From contig NZ_WOEY01000090.1 of NCBI RefSeq assembly GCF_013177695.1, positions 1 through 64,000 of the forward strand: a stretch of 64,000 nucleotides of DNA. The letters run 5' to 3'. The notes below the pieces were generated by a model. That model was given only the letters and a program-made list of their open reading frames with translations, searched no databases and had not been told where the DNA came from. Positions 32,682 through 41,700 of this stretch are shown here, piece after piece; within the stretch, counting starts at the first letter, position 1; every line of letters starts with the position of its first letter. A program made the position numbers and the translations under genes. This DNA is from Paraburkholderia solitsugae. Lineage in GTDB: Bacteria; Pseudomonadota; Gammaproteobacteria; Burkholderiales; Burkholderiaceae.

Positions 32682-33458
32682 TTATCCTTTGATGTGCTCC
32701 GTCGAGAGCCAGCCCCCGCTTACGCCGATCTGCGCCACCTGTTTTGCCACCGCGTCGGCCAGACGCTTCGCGTCCGCTGAAACACCGGCCTTCTTGGTTT
32801 CGGATACAGCGTGCAGGCCACCGCCCACAGCCGCTGAGGTCGCGACGCTCCCGACCGCGGCGCCCACGCCGGCTGTTTCTGCCATACCGGGTGCCTTGCC
32901 GCTGTCGCCGGTGGCATTGAAACTTTGCACCAGCCGCGCGGTGCCGCCCGCTGGTTTGTACAGAATCTGCACGGAGCTGCTAACCTCGCTCTTGCCTGCG
33001 CCGAGGCCGATCAGCACGCGGCGGCGGCGATTGCCCTGGTCGATCGTGTCGAAGCTGCCTTGTACGAGCAGGACGTTCTGGTCGGCGGGGGCGGGGATGT
33101 CCGAGCGAATCGCGCGCAGCCCAATCGACTGCAATTGATGCACGATTTCGTTGGCGACCTGCTCACGCACGGCGATCGCATCGGCGGATTGCTTGTCCGC
33201 GGGGGACGAGCCGTCGAGCTGCGATTTCAATTTCTTCAGCATGCCGCCATTGTCCAGTTTCACCTGATCCGGATTGGTGTCGAACGTGTAGACATAAATG
33301 TTGTCCGGGCGCACTTGCGGCTGTGCGCTGGTCTGGGTCGCGTTGCTGATGGTGCCGCCGGCGCAGCCGGTCAGGAGCGCGCTGCCGAAAACCATCGCGA
33401 CGCATGCAAAACGAGCGGCATTCTTTTTGAGGAAACTCACTGAAGTCAACATGTTCAT
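32682..33458 (-). CDS. DUF4410-type lipoprotein
   Basis: The protein has 258 aa from MNMLTSVSF. The longer frame from 33515 adds 19 residues before the signal peptide. A lipoprotein signal ends in the lipobox LTGC. The mature protein has the DUF4410 pattern (IYVYTFDTNPDQVKLDNGGM, VREQVANEIVHQLQSIGLRA). A Gly/Ala-rich segment follows (AETAGVGAAVGSVATSAAVG), perhaps membrane-interacting, and then a helical C-terminus. The function of the family is unknown. Location is probably the periplasmic face of the outer membrane. It is monocistronic. Confidence 0.8.
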   Translation of the reverse strand: MNMLTSVSFLKKNAARFACVAMVFGSALLTGCAGGTISNATQTSAQPQVRPDNIYVYTFDTNPDQVKLDNGGMLKKLKSQLDGSSPADKQSADAIAVREQVANEIVHQLQSIGLRAIRSDIPAPADQNVLLVQGSFDTIDQGNRRRRVLIGLGAGKSEVSSSVQILYKPAGGTARLVQSFNATGDSGKAPGMAETAGVGAAVGSVATSAAVGGGLHAVSETKKAGVSADAKRLADAVAKQVAQIGVSGGWLSTEHIKG

Positions 33459-33731
33459 CCTGTCGTCGGCACTGGGTGCCGTTATGTTCGAACGCATCTT
33501 CCGATGATCGGGCAACCGTGGGATCGGTGATCATCGGGATCGCGTTCGCACGCGCATTTTCACTAAAGCACCCTTGATCTCATGCGTCTTTTTTCGTACG
33601 CACCGGCAGCGAAACGAAGTATGGGTGAGTCACTTCCCAAACTCCATTCAACAATTATTTCGCGCTATGTCACGGCGAAACAGGCCGCTGCGGGGTGGTT
33701 CAGGCAGGGGGTGAAAGCGACGGCGAGGACA

Positions 33732-33815
33732 TCAGCTCAAGGCGAGCTGGATGATGCAGCAAAGAACGAAGACGAGAAGCGCGGCGGCGACGGCCATGTT
33801 CAGCGGATAGCGCAT
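33732..33815 (-). CDS. Possible 27-aa single-span membrane peptide
   Basis: A very short frame reads MRYPLNMAVAAALLVFVLCC and then IIQLALS. An AGGTG sequence lies 4 bp before the ATG. Two or three polar or basic residues are followed by an uninterrupted hydrophobic helix, the usual form of small membrane proteins. It stands alone in a non-coding stretch between the DUF4410 gene (starting at 33458) and the phasin gene. Support is the ribosome-binding site and hydrophobic pattern only. Comparative conservation is needed to confirm it. Confidence 0.35.
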   Translation of the reverse strand: MRYPLNMAVAAALLVFVLCCIIQLALS

Positions 33816-34245
33816 TCTTCACCTGGCACTAGCGTTGCGGTGTTCTTATCCTAATCACCTGAGGGAAGATGAAAAGTGGGCAGCGAGGCGGCTATGTGCG
33901 AAAGCCAACGTAGCCTGCTGAATGGCTACGCTGCTTTTTGGCGGGAGCGCTTCCAACTGATCTTGCGTCGGGATGGATTGCCGTGTTCCGTTCCGTGATT
34001 TGGAATGACCGGGCCCCAAAGCGAACGAGTGTGCGCGTCGGCACGAAGACAGACGACGCCAGGGTGTGCCCGCTGGCGCAATGTGGCTGGATGGCGCATG
34101 ATTGAAGCAATGTGCCGTCCGACCCTAGAAGCAGCAAGCCTCTGCGGGAGGCGCGGCGCACGCGACGCCACGGGTGCATATGCCGGAGAGGCCCATCGCG
34201 GCGATGCACTGCGGGCGAGTATTCAATCGTTAAGGAGGATTTCGC
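33816..34245. other. Non-coding region upstream of phasin gene, with a terminator-like hairpin
   Basis: This 430-bp stretch holds no gene I can support. The long minus-strand frame 33892-34752 is antisense to phasin and featureless. A hairpin with CGTAGCC/GGCTACG arms (33909-33915 and 33924-33930) followed by CTGCTTTTT to 33939 could end a plus-strand transcript from the region 33500-33900. The phasin promoter should lie between 33940 and 34230. Confidence 0.45.
33909..33939 (+). terminator. Terminator-like hairpin without an assigned upstream gene
   Basis: A 7-bp stem CGTAGCC-tgctgaat-GGCTACG is followed by CTGC and five T. On the plus strand no recognised gene precedes it, so it may end a small RNA or an unrecognised short gene transcribed away from the DUF4410 promoter. 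Confidence 0.4.
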
Positions 34246-34671
34246 ATGGACCGACCTGACGCCGCCAATCCGTTTGGCGATTTCACCAAAATGCTGGAGC
34301 AGTTCAAGCTCCCCGGCTTCGACGTACCCGCCATCATGGAAGCACGACGCAAGGATATGGAGGCACTGGTTCAAGCGAATCAGACGGCCTTCCAGGGCAT
34401 GCAGTCGCTCGCGCAGAAACAGACCGAGATGCTGCGTACCACGCTGGGCGAATTGCAGTCGCTCACGGGGCAGCTGTCGGCCGGCGGCGCCGCGCCTCCG
34501 GCGAAAGCCGCCGAACTGATCCAGCAAAGCCTGCATAAGTCGCTCGCCGATATGCAGCAGTTGGCGCAAGCCGCGTATCAGACGCAGGCTGAGTCGTACG
34601 CGGTGATCGCAAAACGCGTAGAAGAAAATGTGCAGGAGCTCAAATCGCTCTTGCAGCAGCAGAAAAAGTAA
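34246..34671 (+). CDS. Phasin-family protein
   Basis: This 141-aa amphipathic helical protein has no membrane segment. The phasin-like core reads DFTKMLEQFKLPGFDVPAI then MEARRKDMEALVQANQTAFQ. Coiled-coil heptads continue to the C-terminal KSLLQQQKK. A strong AAGGAGG ribosome-binding site precedes the ATG. Phasins coat polyhydroxyalkanoate granules and control their number and size. This variant is shorter than the classical 180-190-aa PhaP and has a conserved P-G-F-D/VP segment seen in the TIGR phasin families. It is monocistronic with its own terminator. Confidence 0.85.
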   Translation: MDRPDAANPFGDFTKMLEQFKLPGFDVPAIMEARRKDMEALVQANQTAFQGMQSLAQKQTEMLRTTLGELQSLTGQLSAGGAAPPAKAAELIQQSLHKSLADMQQLAQAAYQTQAESYAVIAKRVEENVQELKSLLQQQKK

Positions 34672-34764
34672 CCGGCGCGCCCGCGTCGGATCGCTCGATT
34701 CGGATCCGGCGCCACTCGCGGAATTCGCAATGAATTCGCAATGAAGCAGCAATGAAGTGCCAGG

Positions 34765-34803
34765 TGCCGCGGATGGCGATCAAATTATCCGCGGCATTTT
34801 TTT
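34765..34803 (+). terminator. Rho-independent terminator of phasin gene
   Basis: A 10-bp stem TGCCGCGGAT/ATCCGCGGCA with a 12-nt loop is followed by seven T (34797-34803). It is 94 bp after the phasin stop on the plus strand. Confidence 0.85.
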
Positions 34804-35287
34804 CGCCTCGAATCACCCCCATCCCGCGATTTTCTCTTCACACAAATGCAGTCTGCACGCGCCGCAATGATCAGATGAAACAGGCCCGCGAACGCGAATT
34901 ATTCAGCGAACGCTTACATCGCTCGTCACATGCTACACGCATCGATATTTTTCTGCTGCGGCCCCGTTATTTTTTCAGGGTGTTCGCTTTAAACAGGGAG
35001 AAGCGGAAAAAAATGCATCGAAACGCCGCCCCTTGGTGATCCGGTCCGCAAATTTCAAACAGTCTGAAACGGCATCGCGCTCGCGGAAGGTTTAAATCGT
35101 CCCGCAAACGATTGCTGTGCCACGTCGCGATGCCTAAAGTTTCGCGCCGCCACTCCGTAGACGCATTCACGCAACCCAACCGGTGTGAATGCAGTACCGG
35201 CACCACCGGTCCGGAGTGCACCCCTGGATTCCCGCTCGTGATGGGCTCACCCGCCGGCCACGAGCGTTTCACCTCGAAGGACATCTC
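34804..35287. other. Intergenic region upstream of DUF2844/DUF3443 genes
   Basis: About 480 bp contain no supported gene. The antisense 258-codon frame on the minus strand (34967-35743) is judged a shadow of the DUF2844 gene. The stretch 34890-35000 is locally A/T-rich (ATCGATATTTTTCTGC, GTTATTTTTTCAGG) and is a plausible promoter zone. No operator palindrome stands out. Confidence 0.5.
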
Positions 35288-35746
35288 TTGAAACCGAAGC
35301 TCTCTATCAGCATTGCTCGCGCAATGCTCGGGGCAAGCTGCGCGCTGTCGTTTGCCGCGCACGCCACGCTCGGCCAGAACGTCAGCACCGTCGACAGCGA
35401 TCAGACACGCCTGCGCGCAGTGACGCATACAGCAACTACGCAAAGCGCGTATTCGGTGCACCTGATGACGATGCCGTCCGGCACGCTCGTACGTGAGTAC
35501 GTTGCGCCCAACGGCACCGCGTTTGGTGTCGCGTGGCAAGGCCCGACATTGCCGGATCTGAAATCCATCCTGGGCACGTCGTTCGACCAGTACGTCGCCG
35601 TCACCGCAACGCGGCGTGGCACGCCGCTCGCGGTGTCCACCAGCGATCTGGTGGTCTACTCCGGCGGGCACCTGCGTGCGTTCGCCGGCTATGCGTATCT
35701 GCCGCAAGCGGTGCCCGCGGGCGTCGATGTCGGCGTCATTCAATAA
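35288..35746 (+). CDS. DUF2844 secreted protein
   Basis: The protein has 152 aa if the TTG at 35288 is the start. The 33 codons upstream are unlikely because the signal peptide begins at LKPKLSISIARAMLGAS and ends at an AHA site. The mature protein has the DUF2844 features (TTQSAYSVHLMTMPSGTLVR, GTAFGVAWQGPTLPDL, LGTSFDQYV). The function of the family is unknown. It is exported to the periplasm or beyond. The stop is 11 bp before the DUF3443 gene, and the pair recur together in Burkholderiaceae. Confidence 0.75.
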   Translation: MKPKLSISIARAMLGASCALSFAAHATLGQNVSTVDSDQTRLRAVTHTATTQSAYSVHLMTMPSGTLVREYVAPNGTAFGVAWQGPTLPDLKSILGTSFDQYVAVTATRRGTPLAVSTSDLVVYSGGHLRAFAGYAYLPQAVPAGVDVGVIQ

Positions 35747-35757
35747 CGGAGCGGATC

Positions 35758-37035
35758 ATGCGTCAATCTTCTTCGTTCGTGACCGTGTTGTGCGCGGCGC
35801 TGCTCGCGTTGCTCGTCAGTGCCTGCGGCGGCGGAGGCGGCGGCTCCAGCGGTTCCAGCCCCTCGGCGAGTTCCAGCAGTACGACGAGCCTGTCGGCCGG
35901 TCCCACCGTCACCAATGCTTCGCCTTCGCCGCAAGTGGTAGCCGACAACGCGGTCCTCGTATCGGTCGACTCCGGCGTGAGCAACGTGCCGAACATGCCG
36001 TTTGTCAGCGTCACGATTTGCGTGCCCGGCACGACCCAGTGCCAGACCATCGACCACATGCTGGTGGATACCGGTTCATGGGGCGTGCGCGTGTTCGCCT
36101 CGCAATTGCCCGCTTCGATGACGCTGCCGCAGCAGAAGGACGCCTCGGGCAATCTGGTCGCCGAATGCATGCAGTTCTTCGACGGCTACACATGGGGTTC
36201 GGTGAAGCTCGCGGACCTGCAGATCGCGGGTGAAAAAGCGGCCTCGCTGCCGATCCAGGTGATCGATCCGAACTACGCTTCGCTGCCGTCCGATTGCGCG
36301 AGCTACGGTGCGTCGCGCAACACACCGGCTACGTTGCAGGCTAATGGCATTCTGGGCATCGGCGTGTTCAAGCACGATTGCGGCGCGAACTGTGTGCAGA
36401 ATGCGGTGGCCGGCACGTACTACGGTTGCAACGGCACGGCATGCACGTCGATTCCGCTCGCTGAACCGCTGCAGGTCGCCAATCCGATTCCGTACTTTGC
36501 GACCGACAACAACGGTTCGATGCTGAGCCTGCCGATGGTGTCGGGCGGCGCGCAGTCGGTGAGTGGGCAATTGGTGTTCGGCATCGGCACGCAGAGCAAC
36601 AATTCGCTAGGCAGCGCGCAGGTGATCGGTGTGAGTCCGTCGAATGGCACTTTTACGACGGTGCAGAACGGCACGACGTATTCGAGCAGTATTCTGGACA
36701 GCGGCTCGACCGGCCTGTTCTTCCAGACCAGTGCAATGCCTGCATGCGCAAGCCCCAATAACGCGTACTACTGCCCGGTGTCGACCCAGTCGTTGAGTGC
36801 CATGATCCAGGGGGTGAACGGCACGACGAGCACGGTGAACTTCAGCGTCGGCAATGCGACGACCATTTCGCAGACGTACAGCGGCGATTCGGCGTTGCCG
36901 CTGCTGGCGGGACCGGCCTTTGTGACGTCGTCGATTTTCGACTGGGGCCTGCCGTTCTTCTACGGGCGTAACGTGTATGCCGCTGTCGAGCAGCAGGCGA
37001 CGCCTGGCGGGACGGGGCCTTACGTCGCGTATTGA
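35758..37035 (+). CDS. DUF3443 lipoprotein with pepsin-like active-site motifs
   Basis: The protein has 425 aa from MRQSSSFV. A lipoprotein signal ends VSAC (Cys23), and a Gly/Ser/Thr-rich linker to about residue 60 follows. The body carries MLVDTGSWGVRV (D104-T-G-S), GILGIGVF (197-204) and SILDSGSTGLFF (D314-S-G-S), about 210 residues apart. Pepsin-type aspartyl proteases have just such DTG/DSG pairs and a GILGLG segment. Several Cys may form disulphides. It is annotated only as DUF3443; I suggest a cell-surface bilobed aspartic-protease fold. Catalytic activity is not shown. Confidence 0.85.
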   Translation: MRQSSSFVTVLCAALLALLVSACGGGGGGSSGSSPSASSSSTTSLSAGPTVTNASPSPQVVADNAVLVSVDSGVSNVPNMPFVSVTICVPGTTQCQTIDHMLVDTGSWGVRVFASQLPASMTLPQQKDASGNLVAECMQFFDGYTWGSVKLADLQIAGEKAASLPIQVIDPNYASLPSDCASYGASRNTPATLQANGILGIGVFKHDCGANCVQNAVAGTYYGCNGTACTSIPLAEPLQVANPIPYFATDNNGSMLSLPMVSGGAQSVSGQLVFGIGTQSNNSLGSAQVIGVSPSNGTFTTVQNGTTYSSSILDSGSTGLFFQTSAMPACASPNNAYYCPVSTQSLSAMIQGVNGTTSTVNFSVGNATTISQTYSGDSALPLLAGPAFVTSSIFDWGLPFFYGRNVYAAVEQQATPGGTGPYVAY

Positions 37036-37062
37036 GCGATAGCCAGGTTTCGCTCCGATGGG

Positions 37063-37102
37063 AAAAAGCCCGCTGCCGGTTTATTCGGCAGCGGGCTTTT
37101 TT
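37063..37102. terminator. Bidirectional rho-independent terminator
   Basis: The arms AAAAAGCCCGCTGCCG (37063-37078) and CGGCAGCGGGCTTTTT (37086-37101) surround a 7-nt loop. An A-run on one side and a T-run on the other make it work in both directions, between DUF3443 and the convergent metallopeptidase gene. Confidence 0.92.
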
Positions 37103-37144
37103 GTGGGGGCGCGAAGTGTGTCACGTGCGGGCATTGCAATTGGA

Positions 37145-38326
37145 CTAACGCCGGCGTGCGGCCCGCTTGGCGGGTGCTGTTTTGGTGGCAGCGGGCTTGG
37201 ATTGCTGCGGCGCCTGCACCGCCCCGGCACCACCCGCCGGCGTCGCCACTTCGCGCGGTTGCGTTTTGTCGCCGACTGCCGCAATCAGCCGATGCACGAA
37301 CCGCAACTTGTCCATCACCGGCGAGGCCAGCGTGAACGGATAAGCGTCGGGCATGCCGAGACTGCGGTTCAGGCTGTTCAACGCATAGGTGAGCGGAAAC
37401 CAGCGCTTCATCAGATTTTCGAAGCTCGCGTCTTCCACCGGCGTGCGGTCAGTCAGCGTCGGCTCGCTCGGGTCGTCGGGCAACAGGGCGAGGCCGTACG
37501 ACGTCGAGGTATCCAGCACGTCGACGATCAGCAGGTAGTGCGCCCACGTCTCGGCCCAATCTTCCCAAGGATGTGTCGTCGCATAGGCGCTGATCGTCGA
37601 GGCCTGCCAGTCCGCCGGTGCGCCGTCGCGGTAGTAGGCCGTCAACGCCTTGCCGTAGTCGGCACGCTCGTCGCCGAACAGCTTGCGGAACGGCTTGAGC
37701 CAGCGCGGATCGCTCTCGATCAACTGGCTGAAGTAGTAGTGGCCCGTCTCATGGCGGAAGTGGCCGAGCAGCGTGCGGAAGGGCTCGCCCATCGCGCTGC
37801 GCACCTTTTCGCGGTAGGCGTCGTCGGCTTCGGCGATATTCAGCGTGATAAGGCCGTCGTCGTGGCCGGTCATGACGCGCGAACCGTCTTCGCCGTCCTC
37901 GAGGAATTCGAATTCCAATCCATGCTCCGGATCGGCCTGGCGCGACGGCACGTCGAGGCCGAGCGCGGCCAGCGTGTACAGCAGACGCCGTTTCGCCATC
38001 TCCAGCCGATACCAGTAGAGCCGGTTATCCGGCGTGCTCAGATTCGGAATCGTGCGCGTGAGCTGGCAGGCACGGCACAATGTGTCGGGCGAGTCGGCGG
38101 GGATCATCCAGTTGCAGACATTTTCGACGGCGTAGTTGTGGCACTGCCGGAACAGGGCGCCCTCGGCACGCGGATGCAGACTGCGCCAGCGTTCGTCATC
38201 GGCTTCTTCGAAGGCGCTGATTTCGGCCAGTTCGGGTACGTATCCGAGCAATGACTCGCACCGTTCACAGCGCACGTTTTCGTAGAACACAAGATGCGAG
38301 CAGCGATTGCAGTGGAAGGTTTTCAT
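37145..38326 (-). CDS. Putative zinc-binding metallopeptidase (zinc-ribbon + HExxH)
   Basis: The protein has 393 aa. The N-terminal zinc ribbon has Cys pairs at 6/9 and 20/23, with a further CRAC pair at 84-87. The metallopeptidase core carries HFRHETGHYYF (HETGH, 192-196) and a downstream WEDWAETWAHYL segment supplying likely further ligands. The Lys/Ala-rich basic tail (KTAPAKRAARRR) is low complexity. It belongs to the family of putative zinc-binding peptidases (DUF2248-type) often found beside transglutaminase and ATP-grasp/alpha-E genes, as here, where it is divergent from them. The substrate is unknown; it may cleave the peptide made or crosslinked by the neighbours. Confidence 0.82.
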   Translation of the reverse strand: MKTFHCNRCSHLVFYENVRCERCESLLGYVPELAEISAFEEADDERWRSLHPRAEGALFRQCHNYAVENVCNWMIPADSPDTLCRACQLTRTIPNLSTPDNRLYWYRLEMAKRRLLYTLAALGLDVPSRQADPEHGLEFEFLEDGEDGSRVMTGHDDGLITLNIAEADDAYREKVRSAMGEPFRTLLGHFRHETGHYYFSQLIESDPRWLKPFRKLFGDERADYGKALTAYYRDGAPADWQASTISAYATTHPWEDWAETWAHYLLIVDVLDTSTSYGLALLPDDPSEPTLTDRTPVEDASFENLMKRWFPLTYALNSLNRSLGMPDAYPFTLASPVMDKLRFVHRLIAAVGDKTQPREVATPAGGAGAVQAPQQSKPAATKTAPAKRAARRR

Positions 38327-38706
38327 CGATCGAGCCCGGAGGGGTGGGGGCAGTCATGGAGCAGCAGGGGGGCGCTTTGCCGGCAGGCCGTATGTCGGTC
38401 GCCGGGCATCCCCAGGCGCCTGCAAGAGCGAAGGCGATGTGCAATCTTCATGCCGCATTTGCCAGACGTCACTGGTTTAACGCACATTACGTACATGATC
38501 GTGCATTGGCGCTGCGCCGCTTTGGTGCGCGGCCTTCGAAAAAGCAGTGGAAAGGCGCGTGGATCGATCGGCCGGACGGTCGGTAGACGCGGCAAACTTC
38601 GTAGCAGGCGCTAATCCGGGCGGGTCAGGCAGTTCACGCGGTTTTTCGATCAACGGCATGAAGCTTGCTTTTTGGCGGGCTGCCATCCTTTGTCCAGGAG
38701 TCCGGT
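38327..38706. other. Divergent promoter region of the peptide-chemistry cluster
   Basis: These 380 bp lie between the metallopeptidase gene (minus) and the transglutaminase-amidoligase gene (plus). ORFs here are short and featureless. The stretch GCACATTACGTACATGATCG around 38480-38499 is the least G/C-rich part and a candidate promoter or operator, but no clear boxes are assigned. Confidence 0.45.
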
Positions 38707-41700
38707 GTGTCCATACGCGTCGCGTTGAATCATGTCACACATTACCGCTACGACAGGCTGGTTGCGCTGTCGCCCCAGGTCGTGCGGCTCAGGCCTGCGC
38801 CGCATTGCCGGACCCCCATTCTGTCTTATTCGATGCGGGTCGAACCGGCCGAACACTTCATCAACTGGCAGCAGGACGCGTTTGCCAACTATCAGGCACG
38901 CCTCGTCTTCCCCGAGAAGACGCGCGAATTCAAGGTGACCGTGGATCTGGTCGCCGAGATGGCCGTCTATAACCCGTTCGACTTCTTTCTCGAACCGTCG
39001 GCGGAAAAGTTTCCGTTCGAGTATGCGCCCGGCCTCGCGCTGGAACTCGCGCCGTACCGCGTCAAGCGCCCCATGACGCCACGCTTTGCCGAGTTCGTCG
39101 CGAGTATCGACCGCACGCCAATGATCACGGCCGACTTCCTCGTCGCACTGAATCAGCGGCTGCAACGCGAGATCCGCTACCTGATCCGCATGGAACCCGG
39201 CGTGCAGACGCCCGAGGAAACGCTGGTGAGCGCCGCGGGCTCGTGCCGCGATTCGGGCTGGCTGCTGGTCGAGACGCTGCGGCAATTGGGGCTGGCGGCG
39301 CGCTTCGTCTCCGGCTACCTGCTGCAGCTCGCGCCCGACGTCAAATCCATCGACGGCCCGAGCGGCACCGAAGTCGACTTCACCGACCTGCACGCATGGT
39401 GCGAGGTGTACCTGCCGGGTGCGGGCTGGATCGGTCTCGATCCGACCTCCGGCCTGCTCGCCGGTGAAGGCCATATCCCGGTCGCCTGCACGCCCGAACC
39501 CGGCAGCGCGGCGCCGATCTCAGGCGCGGTCGACGAATCCGAAGTCGAGTTCGAGCACACCATGTCGATTGAACGGGTCCTGGAGACGCCGCGCGTCACC
39601 AGGCCGTTCAGCGAAGCGGTGTGGGGCGACGTGCTGAAAATGGGCGAACAGGTCGACCAGCGCCTCACCGAGATGGACGTGCGCCTGACGATGGGCGGCG
39701 AGCCGACCTTCGTGTCGGTGCGCGATCGCGACGCCGCCGAGTGGAACACTGACGCGCTCGGCCCCACCAAACGCGGCTACGCGGTCGCGCTGATGGACAA
39801 GCTGCGCTCGCGCTACGGCGCAAACGGCTTTCTGCACATCGGCCAGGGCAAGTGGTATCCGGGCGAGCAGTTGCCGCGCTGGGCGATGTCGCTCTACTGG
39901 CGCGCCGATGGCGAACCGTGCTGGCAGGACCCCACGCTGTTCGCCGACGAACGCGAGCCGGGCACCTACACGGCAGCCGACGCGCAACGTTTCCTCTCTC
40001 ATCTGACGAGCAAGCTGGGAGTCGACCACGACTGCATCCAGCCCGGTTTCGAAGACGTCTGGTACTACCTGTGGCGCGAGCGCCGCCTGCCGGTCAATGT
40101 CGATCCGCTCGATGCGCGTCTGGACGACGAGCTGGAACGCGTGCGTCTGCGGCGCGTGTTCGATGCGGGCCTGGGTGGCGCGACCGGTTTTGTCCTGCCG
40201 CTCGCGCGCGAACGCGATGTGCCGCACGAGGCGCCGAAGTGGGTTAGCGGCCGGTGGTTCTTCCGCGACGACCGTATGTTCCTGATTCCCGGCGACTCGC
40301 CGATGGGTTATCGCTTGCCGCTCGACTCGCTGCCGTGGGTGTCGAAGACCGACTATCCGTATCAGCACGCGCACGATCCGTTTGCGCCGCCGGTGCCGTT
40401 GCGCCCGGCCGCGCAATTGCGCATGCAATACGACGGCGACGGTGAGGCCCGCCGCACCCTGAGCGCCGCCGAAGCGCGGCAGGCGGCGGCTTTGTCGTCG
40501 TCAGCGGCGGAGTTGCTGAGCGGCATGGCGGGCAGCGGGGTGCTGGCGTTTGCGCCGCAACCGGGCGATGAGCAGGCGCCCGCGCGCGGGCAGTCGTCGA
40601 AGGAAACATTGCGTACGGCGATCTGCGTGGAAGCGCGCGACCCGAAACGTGCCGCCGGTCCGAAAGCGGAAACCGAAGCGTTCGGCAGCGGCCGTTCGCT
40701 GCTGCATGTGTTCATGCCGCCGCTCACGGAACTCGATGATTATCTCGACCTGCTCGCCGCGGTCGAAGCGACGGCGGCTGAGTTGCAGATGAAGGTGGTG
40801 CTCGAGGGCTACCCGCCGCCGCGCGATGCGCGCCTGAAAGTCCTGCAGGTGACGCCGGACCCGGGTGTGATCGAGGTGAACATTCATCCGGCTTCGAGCT
40901 GGGCGCAACTGGTCGACAACACGGAGTACCTGTATCAGTCCGCGGCCGAGAGCTATTTGAGCAGCGAGAAGTTCATGACCGACGGCCGGCATACCGGAAC
41001 CGGCGGCGGCAACCACTTCGTGCTCGGCGGCGCGACGCCTGCCGACAGTCCTTTCCTGCGACGCCCCGATCTGCTCGCGAGTCTGATCGCGTATTGGCAC
41101 AACCATCCTTCGCTGTCGTATCTGTTTTCCGGGCTCTTTATCGGGCCGACGAGCCAGGCGCCGCGCGTCGATGAAGCACGCAACGATCAGGTGTATGAAC
41201 TCGAAGTGGCGTTCCGCGAGTTGCAGCGGCAGATCGATCTGCTCGGCGGCCGCGACAGCGCGAATCTGCCGGCGTGGATGATCGACCGCTCGTTGCGCAA
41301 CATTCTGATCGATGTGACGGGCAACACACACCGCGCCGAATTCTGCATCGACAAACTCTATTCGCCTGATGGTCCGACTGGCCGCCTCGGCCTGCTCGAA
41401 TTGCGCGGTTTTGAAATGCCGCCGCATGCGCGCATGAGTCTCGTGCAGCAGTTGCTGCTGCGCGCGCTGGTGGCGCGCTTCTGGCACACGCCGTACACGC
41501 AGCGGCTCACGCGCTGGGGCACGGAACTGCATGACCGCTTTCTGCTCGGCACCTTCGCGAAAATGGATTTCGACGACGTGCTCGGCGAACTCAACCAGGC
41601 GGGCTTCGCCTTCGAGAGCAGCTGGTTCGCGCCGCACTTCGAATTCCGCTTCCCGCTGGTCGGCGCGACCACGGTGAACGGCGTCTCGCTGACCATTCGC

